Of a stretch of 63,996 nt of DNA, positions 6,733 to 15,088 are shown in pieces. The notes under the pieces are model-generated. The model had not been told where the DNA came from. It was given only the letters and a program-made list of their open reading frames with translations, and did no database searches. Made by a program: the position numbers and the translations under genes. How positions within the stretch are numbered: the stretch's first letter is position 1; every line of letters starts with the position of its first letter. The stretch comes from an uncultured Bacteroidales bacterium (lineage in GTDB: Bacteria; Bacteroidota; Bacteroidia; Bacteroidales; Marinilabiliaceae), in NCBI GenBank assembly GCA_934699135.1, contig CAKUVM010000007.1, positions 1 to 63,996 of the forward strand, read 5' to 3'.

Positions 6733-7929
6733 ATGGCTAAAGAAACTTTCCAAAGAACAAAGCCACACGTAAACATCGGCACCATCGGTCACGTCGACCA
6801 CGGCAAGACCACCCTGACTGCCGCCATCACCACGGTTCTCTCCAAGAAGTACCCCTCTGCTGTCAACCAGGTCAAGTCTTTCGACTCTATCGATAGCGCG
6901 CCTGAGGAGAAGGAGCGTGGTATCACCATCAATACCGCCCACGTCGAGTATGAGACCCCCAACCGCCACTACGCTCACGTAGACTGCCCGGGTCACGCCG
7001 ACTACGTCAAGAACATGGTCACTGGTGCCGCCCAGATGGATGGCGCCATCCTCGTTTGCGCAGCAACCGACGGCCCTATGCCTCAGACCCGCGAGCATAT
7101 CCTTCTCGCCCGTCAGGTGAACGTCCCCCGTATCGTTGTTTTCATGAACAAGGTTGACCTTGTTGACGACCCTGAGATGCTCGACCTCGTTGAGATGGAG
7201 CTCCGCGAGCTTCTCTCTTTCTACGACTTCGACGGCGACAAGAGCCCCGTCATCCGCGGTTCCGCGCTCGGCGCCCTCAATGGCGAGCCTCAGTGGGAGG
7301 AGAAAGTCCTTGAGCTCATGCAGGCCGTTGACGATTGGATTCCTACCCCTGTCCGCGACACCGATAAGCCTTTCTTGATGCCTGTCGAGGATGCTATGAC
7401 CATCACAGGCCGCGGCACCGTTGCTACGGGTCGTATCGAGACTGGCGTTGTCCATGTAGGTGACGAGCTCCAGATCGTCGGTCTCGACTCTGACGGCAAG
7501 AAGACCACTTGCACTGGCGTCGAGATGTTCCGCAAGACCCTTGATGAGGGTGAGGCTGGTGACAATGTAGGTCTCCTCCTTCGCGGTGTCGACAAGTCCG
7601 AGATTAAGCGCGGCATGGTCCTCTGCAAGCCCGGCTCCATCACCCCTCACACCAAGTTCAAGGCGCAGATCTACGTCCTGAAGAAGGAGGAGGGTGGCCG
7701 TCACACCCCGTTCAAGAACAAGTATCGCCCTCAGTTCTACCTCCGCACTCTCGACATCACTGGTGAGATCAAGCTGCCCGAGGGAACCGAGATCGTCATG
7801 CCTGGTGACCACGTCAACATCGAGGTGGATCTCATCTACCCCGTAGCGCTCAACGTCGGTCTCCGCTTCGCAATCCGTGAGGGTGGCCGCACCGTAGGCG
7901 CAGGCCAGATCACCGAGATTATCGAGTAA
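6733..7929 (+). CDS. tuf: Elongation factor Tu
   Basis: A 398-residue translational GTPase that carries aminoacyl-tRNA to the ribosome. The G motifs are intact: GHVDHGKTT (G1), the switch I region with RGITINTAH, DCPGHADYVKNM (G3), NKVDLVDD (G4) and the G5 region SALGAL. Domains II and III follow at usual length, with the conserved end GGRTVGAGQITEI. The codon use is strongly biased to C-ending codons, as expected for a highly expressed gene. A terminator hairpin follows at 7953, then tRNA-Trp and secE. Confidence 0.98.
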   Translation: MAKETFQRTKPHVNIGTIGHVDHGKTTLTAAITTVLSKKYPSAVNQVKSFDSIDSAPEEKERGITINTAHVEYETPNRHYAHVDCPGHADYVKNMVTGAAQMDGAILVCAATDGPMPQTREHILLARQVNVPRIVVFMNKVDLVDDPEMLDLVEMELRELLSFYDFDGDKSPVIRGSALGALNGEPQWEEKVLELMQAVDDWIPTPVRDTDKPFLMPVEDAMTITGRGTVATGRIETGVVHVGDELQIVGLDSDGKKTTCTGVEMFRKTLDEGEAGDNVGLLLRGVDKSEIKRGMVLCKPGSITPHTKFKAQIYVLKKEEGGRHTPFKNKYRPQFYLRTLDITGEIKLPEGTEIVMPGDHVNIEVDLIYPVALNVGLRFAIREGGRTVGAGQITEIIE

Positions 7930-7952
7930 TACGGCATATTCTCAGATATTCA

Positions 7953-7986
7953 GGTGGTGGGGCGTCCCCGCCCCGCCACCTTTCTC
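7953..7986 (+). terminator. Terminator/attenuator after tuf
   Basis: A 12-base stem (7953-7964 with 7969-7980, one G-T pair) with loop TCCC is followed by TTTCTC. It ends a few bases before tRNA-Trp, so it likely only dampens read-through into the tRNA and secE-nusG. Confidence 0.7.
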
Positions 7987-7988
7987 AC

Positions 7989-8061
7989 ACGGGTGTAGTT
8001 CAGTTGGTAGAGCATCGGTCTCCAAAACCGAGTGTCGGGAGTTCGAGTCTCTCCACCCGTG
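7989..8061 (+). tRNA. tRNA-Trp (anticodon CCA)
   Basis: A full cloverleaf can be drawn: acceptor stem ACGGGTG/CACCCGT, D-arm with AGTTGGTA, anticodon stem TCGGT/ACCGA around the loop CTCCAAA (anticodon CCA), variable loop GTGTC, T-arm GGGAG-TTCGAGT-CTCTC, discriminator G at 8061. CCA is not encoded. Its place between tuf and secE is the usual one in Bacteroidetes. Confidence 0.95.
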
Positions 8062-8082
8062 CTCAAAATGATTAAGTGACTA

Positions 8083-8274
8083 ATGGAAAAAGTCGTAAAT
8101 TACTGCAAGGACGTATATAACGAGCTTGTCAATAAGACCTCTTGGCCCACGTGGAAGGAACTCTTCTCCAGCGCCAGGATCGTTATGATTGCTTCTGTGA
8201 TCATCGCGCTCGTCATCTTCGTGATGGATTTTGTCTTTGAGCATGCTCTCAAGGCGGTCTATAATGTCCTCTAA
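8083..8274 (+). CDS. secE: Preprotein translocase subunit SecE
   Basis: A 63-residue single-span protein. The amphipathic helix with the conserved NKTSWPTWKEL motif precedes the membrane segment (ARIVMIASVIIALVIFVMDFVF). It clamps SecY in the SecYEG channel. Its stop codon overlaps the first possible ATG of the nusG frame (TAATG). It is 21 bases from the tRNA-Trp end, so it is processed from the same transcript. Confidence 0.95.
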   Translation: MEKVVNYCKDVYNELVNKTSWPTWKELFSSARIVMIASVIIALVIFVMDFVFEHALKAVYNVL

Positions 8275-8291
8275 TGTCATCCTGCTCTAAA

Positions 8292-8831
8292 ATGTCAAAC
8301 AACCAGAAGAACTGGTACGTCCTCAGAGCCATCGGAGGCAAGGAGAAAAAGGCCAAGGAGAATATCGACGCAGAGGTAAAAAGGCGTAATCTTGAAGACC
8401 TCATCGGCGAGGTCGTAGTCCCCGTTGAGAAAGTTTATCAGCAGCGCAACGGCAAAAAGGTTCTCAAGGAGCATATACTTTACTCTGGTTACGTCTTTGT
8501 CGAGTGCGTTCTTGATAATGAGACAAAAGCCGTCCTTTTGAGCGTGGCCAATGTGCTGGGCTTCTTGGGAAATGGCGAGCCTCAGCCACTTAGGGCGTCA
8601 GAGGTCAACAGGATGATTGGCAGGGTTGACGAAGTCGCTGACGACACTATGGAGGATCAGGTTCCTTTCGTCGTGGGAGACACGGTCAAGGTGACGGACG
8701 GCTCTTTCTCAGGCTTCTCCGGCGAGGTCGAGGAAGTGAACGAGGAGAAGAAGAAACTCTCCGTCATGATCAAGATCTTTGGTCGCAAGACCCCGCTCGA
8801 GCTGAACTACTATCAGGTCGAGAAAGAGTAG
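8292..8831 (+). CDS. nusG: Transcription termination/antitermination factor NusG
   Basis: 179 residues from the ATG at 8292 (MSNNQKNWYVLRAIGGKE). The N-terminal NGN domain contacts RNA polymerase (with HILYSGYVFVEC), and the C-terminal KOW domain begins FVVGDTVKVTDGSFSGFSGEVEEV. It links polymerase to Rho or the ribosome. An in-frame ATG at 8274 that overlaps the secE stop would add six residues (MSSCSK); family comparison favours 8292 but the coupled start cannot be excluded. Confidence 0.95.
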   Translation: MSNNQKNWYVLRAIGGKEKKAKENIDAEVKRRNLEDLIGEVVVPVEKVYQQRNGKKVLKEHILYSGYVFVECVLDNETKAVLLSVANVLGFLGNGEPQPLRASEVNRMIGRVDEVADDTMEDQVPFVVGDTVKVTDGSFSGFSGEVEEVNEEKKKLSVMIKIFGRKTPLELNYYQVEKE

Positions 8832-8957
8832 GGGCGAGCGCCGCAAGGATGCATACCTGGATAGTAAGGACAGTCAAGTATCGAATGCTTCCAACTGGCA
8901 ACGGCCAGCCTTATACGGGCTGTCATTATTATAATTTTCTAATTACGAATTGCTACA
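8832..8957 (+). promoter_or_regulatory. Possible structured leader of rplK-rplA
   Basis: These 126 non-coding bases can fold: GACAG (8868 on) can pair with CTGTC about 50 bases later, enclosing a CTGG/CCAG hairpin, followed by an AT-rich stretch up to the rplK ATG. Ribosomal protein L1 is known to repress its own mRNA by binding a leader structure in other bacteria; that this is such a site is inference only. Confidence 0.3.
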
Positions 8958-9401
8958 ATGGCTAAAGAAGTAGAAGCCTTTATCAAGCTTCAGGTAAAAG
9001 GTGGTGCAGCGAATCCTTCACCCCCAATCGGCCCGGCTCTGGGTTCGAAGGGTGTGAACATCATGGATTTCTGTAAGCAGTTCAACGCGCGTACTCAGGA
9101 CAAGGCTGGCAAAATCCTGCCTGTCGTCATAACGGTCTACAACGACAAGTCGTTCGAGTTTGTCATCAAGACTCCCCCTGCTGCTGTGCAGATCAAGGAG
9201 GTTGCCAAACTCAAGAGCGGCTCTGCCGAGCCAAACCGTAAGAAGGTGGCTTCCATCACCTGGGATCAGGTGAAGGCCATCGCGACGGACAAGATGCCAG
9301 ACCTCAACTGCTTCACTGTTGAGTCTGCTATGAAGATGATCGCTGGCACTGCGAGAAGTATGGGTGTCTCCGTCACAGGTGAGTTCCCCGGCAATAAATA
9401 A
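8958..9401 (+). CDS. rplK: 50S ribosomal protein uL11
   Basis: A 147-residue protein with the proline-rich N-terminal block GGAANPSPPIGPALGSKG and the rRNA-binding C-terminal domain ending GTARSMGVSV. It forms the GTPase-associated stalk base with L10 and L12. It is the first gene of the rplK-A-J-L cluster, with only 19 bases to rplA. Confidence 0.97.
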   Translation: MAKEVEAFIKLQVKGGAANPSPPIGPALGSKGVNIMDFCKQFNARTQDKAGKILPVVITVYNDKSFEFVIKTPPAAVQIKEVAKLKSGSAEPNRKKVASITWDQVKAIATDKMPDLNCFTVESAMKMIAGTARSMGVSVTGEFPGNK

Positions 9402-9420
9402 CATAATACCTACTAGCACA

Positions 9421-10116
9421 ATGACGAAACTAACTAAGAATAGGAAGTTGGCGTTGTCTAAGATAGAGGACGGAAAGGTCTATTCCCTCGCCGAGGCTGC
9501 GGCTCTCGTCAAGGATATGACCACTACAAAGTTCGATGCCTCTGTCGATGTGGATGTTCGACTTGGTGTCGATCCGCGCAAGGCCAACCAGATGGTGAGA
9601 GGCGTCTGCACGCTCCCTCACGGTTCGGGCAAGCAGGTACGTGTTTTGGTCCTTTGCACTCCCGACAAGGAGAATGACGCAAAGGCCGCCGGTGCGGACT
9701 ATGTCGGCCTCGACGAGTACATCGAGAAAATCAAGGGCGGATGGACTGACGTCGATGTCATCATCACTATGCCCAGCATCATGGCTAAGGTAGGTGCCCT
9801 TGGCCGCATCCTCGGTCCCCGTGGCCTTATGCCTAACCCAAAGAGCGGCACGGTCACAATGGATGTCGCCAAGGCCGTCAAGGAGGTTAAGGCTGGTAAG
9901 ATTGATTTCAAGGTCGATAAGGCTGGCATCGTCCACGCCTCAGTCGGCAAGGTCTCTTTCGATGCGCAGCAGATTGTCGATAACGTAAAGGAGTTCCTCA
10001 ACGTTATCGTACGTCTCAAGCCCTCTACTGCAAAAGGCACCTACGTCAAGAGTGTTTATCTTTCTAGCACCATGAGCCCGGGCGTTCATGTCGACTTTAA
10101 GGTCGGTGAGGCTTAG
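9421..10116 (+). CDS. rplA: 50S ribosomal protein uL1
   Basis: 231 residues from ATG 9421 (MTKLTKNRKLALSKIEDGK). The frame is open upstream from 9364, but that part overlaps the end of rplK and is not L1-like. Conserved blocks GPRGLMPNPKSGTV and the C-terminal SVYLSSTMSPG are present. L1 forms the mobile stalk at the E site and often represses its own operon. Confidence 0.97.
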   Translation: MTKLTKNRKLALSKIEDGKVYSLAEAAALVKDMTTTKFDASVDVDVRLGVDPRKANQMVRGVCTLPHGSGKQVRVLVLCTPDKENDAKAAGADYVGLDEYIEKIKGGWTDVDVIITMPSIMAKVGALGRILGPRGLMPNPKSGTVTMDVAKAVKEVKAGKIDFKVDKAGIVHASVGKVSFDAQQIVDNVKEFLNVIVRLKPSTAKGTYVKSVYLSSTMSPGVHVDFKVGEA

Positions 10117-10145
10117 TTGATTGTTTTACCTTTCAAATCGGAATC

Positions 10146-10661
10146 ATGAGAAAAGAAGATAAAGCCACACTCATTGACCAGCTCGTAGAGACGCTCAAGA
10201 GCTACTCCCACTTCTACCTCGTTGACATCGAGGGCCTCAACGCCGAGAAGACCAGCGCGCTGCGTCGTCTCTGCTTCGAGAGGGACATCAAGCTCATGGT
10301 CGTCAAGAACACCCTTATAAAGAAGGCTGTCGAGTCTGTAGACGGCGAACTCGCCGACCTCAACACCGCTTTCTCCGGCAACACGGCTGTGATGTTCGCG
10401 AATGTCGGGAACGCGCCTGCCAAGGTCATCAAGGAGTTCTCCGCTGCAAATGAGAAGCCAGTCCTCAAGGGTGCTTTCGTCGAGCAGTCTGTCTATGGCG
10501 CGAACGCTCTCCAGGAGCTTGTCGCTATCAAGAGCAAAGAGGAGCTTATCGCAGACGTTATCGCTCTGCTCCAGTCGCCCGCCAAGAATGTCATCTCCGC
10601 CCTCCAGGGCAGCGCTGGCAACAAGATTCATGGCGTCCTCGAAACTTTAAGCAAGAAATAA
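10146..10661 (+). CDS. rplJ: 50S ribosomal protein uL10
   Basis: A 171-residue stalk protein. The N-terminal rRNA-binding domain (MRKEDKATLIDQLVETLKS, VKNTLIKKAVE) is followed by a C-terminal helix that carries L12 dimers. Only 29 bases separate it from rplA, too short for a long L10-leader of the kind seen in Firmicutes and Proteobacteria. Confidence 0.97.
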   Translation: MRKEDKATLIDQLVETLKSYSHFYLVDIEGLNAEKTSALRRLCFERDIKLMVVKNTLIKKAVESVDGELADLNTAFSGNTAVMFANVGNAPAKVIKEFSAANEKPVLKGAFVEQSVYGANALQELVAIKSKEELIADVIALLQSPAKNVISALQGSAGNKIHGVLETLSKK

Positions 10662-10701
10662 TTTTTCCACATTACCTGAACCTAATTAATTACTAAATAA
10701 G

Positions 10702-11076
10702 ATGGCAGATATCAAGAAGCTCGCAGAAGAGCTCGTAAATCTTACTGTAAAGGAAGTCAACGAACTCGCTAACGTCCTCAAAGAGGAGTACGGCATCGAG
10801 CCCGCAGCAGCTGCTGTTGCTGTTGCTGCTCCCGCAGCCGGCGGTGCTGCTGCAGCTGCTGAGCAGACCGAGTTCGATGTTGTCCTCAAGAGCGCTGGCG
10901 CTGCCAAGCTCGCAGTCGTTAAGGCTGTCAAGGAGAACACCGGCCTTGGCCTCAAAGAGGCTAAGGAGATCGTCGACAAGGCTCCCGCTACCGTCAAGGA
11001 GAAGCTCTCCAAGGCTGACGCTGAGGCTCTCAAGGCTAAACTCGAAGAGGCTGGTGCTGAGGTTGAACTTAAGTAA
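10702..11076 (+). CDS. rplL: 50S ribosomal protein bL12
   Basis: A 124-residue protein with an N-terminal dimerisation helix, an alanine-rich hinge (AAAAVAVAAPAAGGAAAA) and the C-terminal domain EKTEFDVVLKSAG-like segment through GLGLKEAKEIVDKAP. It recruits translation GTPases. An attenuator hairpin (11104-11142) separates it from rpoB. Confidence 0.97.
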   Translation: MADIKKLAEELVNLTVKEVNELANVLKEEYGIEPAAAAVAVAAPAAGGAAAAAEQTEFDVVLKSAGAAKLAVVKAVKENTGLGLKEAKEIVDKAPATVKEKLSKADAEALKAKLEEAGAEVELK

Positions 11077-11103
11077 TAACAGCTCTTCCTTCTTATAGGA
11101 ATT

Positions 11104-11142
11104 GGTTTGGGACCCATGCTTGTCATGGGCTCCAAACCTTTT
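11104..11142 (+). terminator. rplL-rpoB attenuator hairpin
   Basis: GGTTTGG (11104-11110) pairs with CCAAACC (11132-11138), and CCCATG (11113-11118) with CATGGG (11124-11129), around a CTTGT loop; TTTTGT follows. It lies 28 bases after the rplL stop and 40 before the rpoB ATG. A partial terminator at this place is known in E. coli, where it lowers polymerase relative to ribosomal protein synthesis; this one is seen directly. Confidence 0.75.
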
Positions 11143-11181
11143 GTATCTCTGTTATTAAGTTCAATTAATCTTCTCGATTCC

Positions 11182-14100
11182 ATGAATCCCATCAAAGCCG
11201 ACAGGATTAGTTTCTCTTCCGTGAAGCATCCGTTGGAGTACAACGACTTCCTGGAAGTACAGTTAAAATCGTTTAAGGAGCTGTTCCAGCTTGGCTCAAC
11301 TCCAGAACAACGCAAAAAAGAGGGCCTTTTCAGGGTCTTCAACGAAAATTTCCCCATCAGCGACACGAGGAACAATTTCTCCCTCGAGTTTCTGGACTAT
11401 TGCATCGACCCACCCCGCTACACCATTCAGGAGTGTCTCGAGCAGGGACTGACATACCAAGTCCCCCTGAAGGCTACACTCAAACTCTCTTGCAACGACC
11501 CCGACCACGAGGATTTCGACACCGTCGTGCAGGAGGTTTACCTCGGCATGATACCTTACATGACCGAGAAGGGCAGTTTTGTCGTAAATGGCGCCGAGCG
11601 CGTCGTCGTGTCACAGCTGCACCGCTCTCCCGGTGTCTTCTTCGGGCAGAGCGTACACGCAAATGGCACCAAGCTCTATTCCGCAAGAATCATCCCGTTC
11701 AAGGGTTCATGGATTGAGTTCGCTACCGACATCAACAATGTCATGTACGCCTACATCGACCGCAAGAAGAAATTGCCGGTCACCACAATGTTGCGCGCCA
11801 TTGGCTTTGAGTCGGATAAGGATATTCTAGAAATATTTGGCCTGGCCGATGAGGTCAAGGTCAACAAGAATAATATCAAGAAGTGCGTAGGCCGCAAACT
11901 GGCCGCGCGCGTTCTTAAATCCTGGGTTGAGGACTTCGTTGATGAAGACACCGGCGAGGTCGTCTCCATCGAGCGAAACGAGGTCGTCGTAGACCGCGAG
12001 ACCGTCCTCGACGAGGAGCAGGTCGAGGCCATCATTGAGGCCGGTGTCAAGACCATCCTACTCCATAAGGAGGGGCAAAACCTCGCTGACTTCGCCATTA
12101 TTTACAACACTCTTCAGAAAGACCCCTGCAACTCCGAAAAGGAGGCTGTTGTCTACATATATCGTCAGCTTCGCAACGCTGATCCACCAGACGAGGCCAC
12201 TGCCCGAGACGCCATCGAGAAGCTCTTCTTCTCCGACAAGCGTTACGACCTTGGCAACGTGGGCCGCTATCGTCTCAATCAGAAGCTTGGCCTCAAGACC
12301 GACATTAATGTCCGCGTCTTGACAAAGGAGGACATGATCGAGATAATCAAGCACCTCATCGAGCTTCTCAACTCTAAGGCCGATGTCGATGATATCGACC
12401 ACCTTAGCAACCGCCGCGTGCGTACCGTGGGCGAGCAGCTGGCCAATCAGTTCGCTGTGGGCCTGGCGCGTATGGCGCGTACCATCCGTGAGCGCATGAA
12501 CGTCCGCGACAATGAGGTCTTCACGCCCACCGACCTCATCAACAGCAAGACGCTCGCCTCTGTCATTGCCAGCTTCTTCGCCACCAATGCGCTGTCGCAG
12601 TTCATGGATCAGACCAACCCTCTTGCTGAGGTCACTCACAAGAGGCGCTTGTCCGCCCTGGGCCCGGGTGGCCTTAGCCGCGACCGTGCGGGTTTCGAGG
12701 TTCGCGATGTCCACTACACCCACTACGGCCGTCTCTGCCCAATCGAGACCCCTGAGGGCCCGAACATCGGCCTCATCTCGTCCCTCACCATCTACGCCAA
12801 GATTGATGACCTCGGTTTCCTAGAGACCCCTTACCGTATAGTCAAGAACGGCAAGGTGGACTTCTCAGAGGAAGGTTTCAAATACGTCACGGCCGAGGAG
12901 GAGGAGCATAAGATCATAGCGCAGGCGCTTTCGCCTATGGACGATGACGGCAACTTCACCGAGGAGCGTGTAAAGGCTCGTCAAGATAGCGACTTCCCGG
13001 TCGTCGATAAGAGCGAGGTCGAGTATATTGACGTGGCCGCCAATCAGATCGCGTCAGTGGCTTCATCTCTCATCCCGTTCCTCGAGCATGACGATGCGCA
13101 CCGCGCGCTCATGGGCTCCAACATGATGAGGCAGGCCGTGCCCCTGCTTCGCACAGAGTCCCCCATTGTCGGCACGGGTCTGGAGGAGCCGGTCATCCGC
13201 TTCTCTCGCACACAGGTGATGGCCGAGAAAGATGGTGTCATTGACTATGTCGATGCCGATAAGATCATCGTCCGTTACGACCGTACAGATGAAGAGCGCT
13301 TTGTCAGCTTCGATCCAGACACGAAGGAATATCGCCTCTCTAAGTTCCAAAAAACGAACCAGAGCACTTGCATAGACATCCGCCCCATCGTCCGTAAGGG
13401 TCAGAGGGTTGCCAAGGGCGAGATTCTGACCGAGGGTTATTCCACGTCCAACGGCGAGTTGGCCCTTGGCCGCAACCTCAAGGTGGCGTTCATGCCTTGG
13501 AAGGGTTACAACTTCGAGGATGCCATCGTCATTTCCGAGAGGGTAGTACGTGAAGACATCTTCACCTCCGTCCACGTTGACGAGTATTCTCTTGATGTCC
13601 GCGACACTAAGAGAGGCATGGAGGAACTCACTTCAGACATTCCCAACGTTAGTGAGGACGCCACGAAAGATCTTGACGAGAACGGCATCATCCGCATTGG
13701 CGCGCATGTGGAGCCAGGGGCCATCCTCATCGGCAAGATCACGCCTAAGGGGGAGAGTGACCCGACACCAGAGGAGAAGCTGCTCCGCGCCATCTTCGGC
13801 GACCGCGCCGGCGATGTCAAGGACGCGTCTCTCAAGGCCAACCCTTCTTTGAGCGGTGTTGTCATTGGGCGTAACCTCTACTCCCGAGTTGTCAAGGATC
13901 GTCGCTCGCGCTCTTCCGAGAAAGCAAAAGTGGCCTCCATCCAGGAGGAGTTCGAGAAGAACGTGACAGGCCTGCTCAACATATTGCTGGACAAGCTCTA
14001 TTCCTTGCTCGAGGGCAAGACCTCTCAAGGCGTTAAGGACTACTATGGGGTCGAGGTCATAGCCAAGGGTGTACGCTTCACGCGCAACATTCTTGCCGAT

Positions 14101-14991
14101 GTCAACTACCAGTCTGTCGATCCGTCTGGATGGACATCGGATGAGGACAAGAACCAGCTCATCTACCGCGTCATCCACAACTATCGCATGAAATACAAGG
14201 AGTATGAGGCGGTGGAGAAGCGCAAGACATACAACGAGACCATCGGTGACGAGCTCCCCAATGGCATCATGCAGGTCGCTAAGATCTACATTGCCAAGAA
14301 GCGTAAGATTCGCGTGGGCGACAAGATGGCCGGTCGGCATGGAAACAAGGGTATTGTCTCCAATATAGTTCGCTTGGAGGATATGCCGTTCTTGCCCGAT
14401 GGCTCACCCGTAGATATCGTCCTCAACCCTCTGGGCGTGCCCTCTCGTATGAACCTTGGCCAGATCTATGAGACAGTCCTTGGCTGGGCTGGCAAGGAGC
14501 TGGGCATGAAGTTCGCCACCCCCGTGTTCGATGGCGCTTCACTAGACCAGATAACGGAGCTGACGCGTAAGGCTGGTGTCCCCGATGTGGGCAAGATCTA
14601 CCTCTACGATGGTGGCACTGGCGAGCGTTTCCACCAACCGGCGACCGTGGGCATCGTCTACATGCTTAAGCTCGGCCACATGGTCGATGACAAGATGCAC
14701 GCCCGCTCCATCGGCCCCTACTCCCTCATCACCCAGCAGCCTCTTGGCGGTAAGGCTCAGTTCGGTGGCCAGCGTTTCGGAGAGATGGAGGTTTGGGCGC
14801 TCGAGGGATTCGGCGCCGCAAACGTTCTTCAGGAGATCCTTACGGTCAAGTCCGATGATGTCGTGGGTCGCGCCAAGGCCTACGAGGCCATTGTCAAGGG
14901 TGATAACCTCCCGACCCCTGGCATCCCGGAGTCGCTCAACGTGCTCCTCCACGAGATGAGGGGCTTGGGCCTCAGCATCTCTCTCGAGTAG
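11182..14991 (+). CDS. rpoB: RNA polymerase subunit beta
   Basis: 1269 residues from ATG 11182 (MNPIKADRISFSSVKHPLEY). The open frame runs further upstream to 11107, but that part lies inside the attenuator hairpin and does not resemble RpoB. Diagnostic segments include the rifampicin region LSQFMDQTNPLAEVTHKRRL, GPGGLSRDRAGFEVRDVH, the active-site loop KMAGRHGNKG and the C-terminal switch MEVWALEGFGAA. The Bacteroidetes-type lineage insertions are present. No truncation. Confidence 0.98.
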   Translation: MNPIKADRISFSSVKHPLEYNDFLEVQLKSFKELFQLGSTPEQRKKEGLFRVFNENFPISDTRNNFSLEFLDYCIDPPRYTIQECLEQGLTYQVPLKATLKLSCNDPDHEDFDTVVQEVYLGMIPYMTEKGSFVVNGAERVVVSQLHRSPGVFFGQSVHANGTKLYSARIIPFKGSWIEFATDINNVMYAYIDRKKKLPVTTMLRAIGFESDKDILEIFGLADEVKVNKNNIKKCVGRKLAARVLKSWVEDFVDEDTGEVVSIERNEVVVDRETVLDEEQVEAIIEAGVKTILLHKEGQNLADFAIIYNTLQKDPCNSEKEAVVYIYRQLRNADPPDEATARDAIEKLFFSDKRYDLGNVGRYRLNQKLGLKTDINVRVLTKEDMIEIIKHLIELLNSKADVDDIDHLSNRRVRTVGEQLANQFAVGLARMARTIRERMNVRDNEVFTPTDLINSKTLASVIASFFATNALSQFMDQTNPLAEVTHKRRLSALGPGGLSRDRAGFEVRDVHYTHYGRLCPIETPEGPNIGLISSLTIYAKIDDLGFLETPYRIVKNGKVDFSEEGFKYVTAEEEEHKIIAQALSPMDDDGNFTEERVKARQDSDFPVVDKSEVEYIDVAANQIASVASSLIPFLEHDDAHRALMGSNMMRQAVPLLRTESPIVGTGLEEPVIRFSRTQVMAEKDGVIDYVDADKIIVRYDRTDEERFVSFDPDTKEYRLSKFQKTNQSTCIDIRPIVRKGQRVAKGEILTEGYSTSNGELALGRNLKVAFMPWKGYNFEDAIVISERVVREDIFTSVHVDEYSLDVRDTKRGMEELTSDIPNVSEDATKDLDENGIIRIGAHVEPGAILIGKITPKGESDPTPEEKLLRAIFGDRAGDVKDASLKANPSLSGVVIGRNLYSRVVKDRRSRSSEKAKVASIQEEFEKNVTGLLNILLDKLYSLLEGKTSQGVKDYYGVEVIAKGVRFTRNILADVNYQSVDPSGWTSDEDKNQLIYRVIHNYRMKYKEYEAVEKRKTYNETIGDELPNGIMQVAKIYIAKKRKIRVGDKMAGRHGNKGIVSNIVRLEDMPFLPDGSPVDIVLNPLGVPSRMNLGQIYETVLGWAGKELGMKFATPVFDGASLDQITELTRKAGVPDVGKIYLYDGGTGERFHQPATVGIVYMLKLGHMVDDKMHARSIGPYSLITQQPLGGKAQFGGQRFGEMEVWALEGFGAANVLQEILTVKSDDVVGRAKAYEAIVKGDNLPTPGIPESLNVLLHEMRGLGLSISLE

Positions 14992-15088
14992 TATAATCAG
15001 TCCGCCTCGAGGTCGCGCATGCTTGCGCGGCCCCAATAGGGCGGCATCATATAAGCCCGTGTGAGCGGGACAACATAATATCTCTAAT

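Noticed and set aside
6718..7812. 364-codon minus-strand frame opposite tuf
   Set aside because: A mirror frame produced by the C-ending codon bias of tuf. Similar long mirror frames occur opposite rpoB and rpoC.
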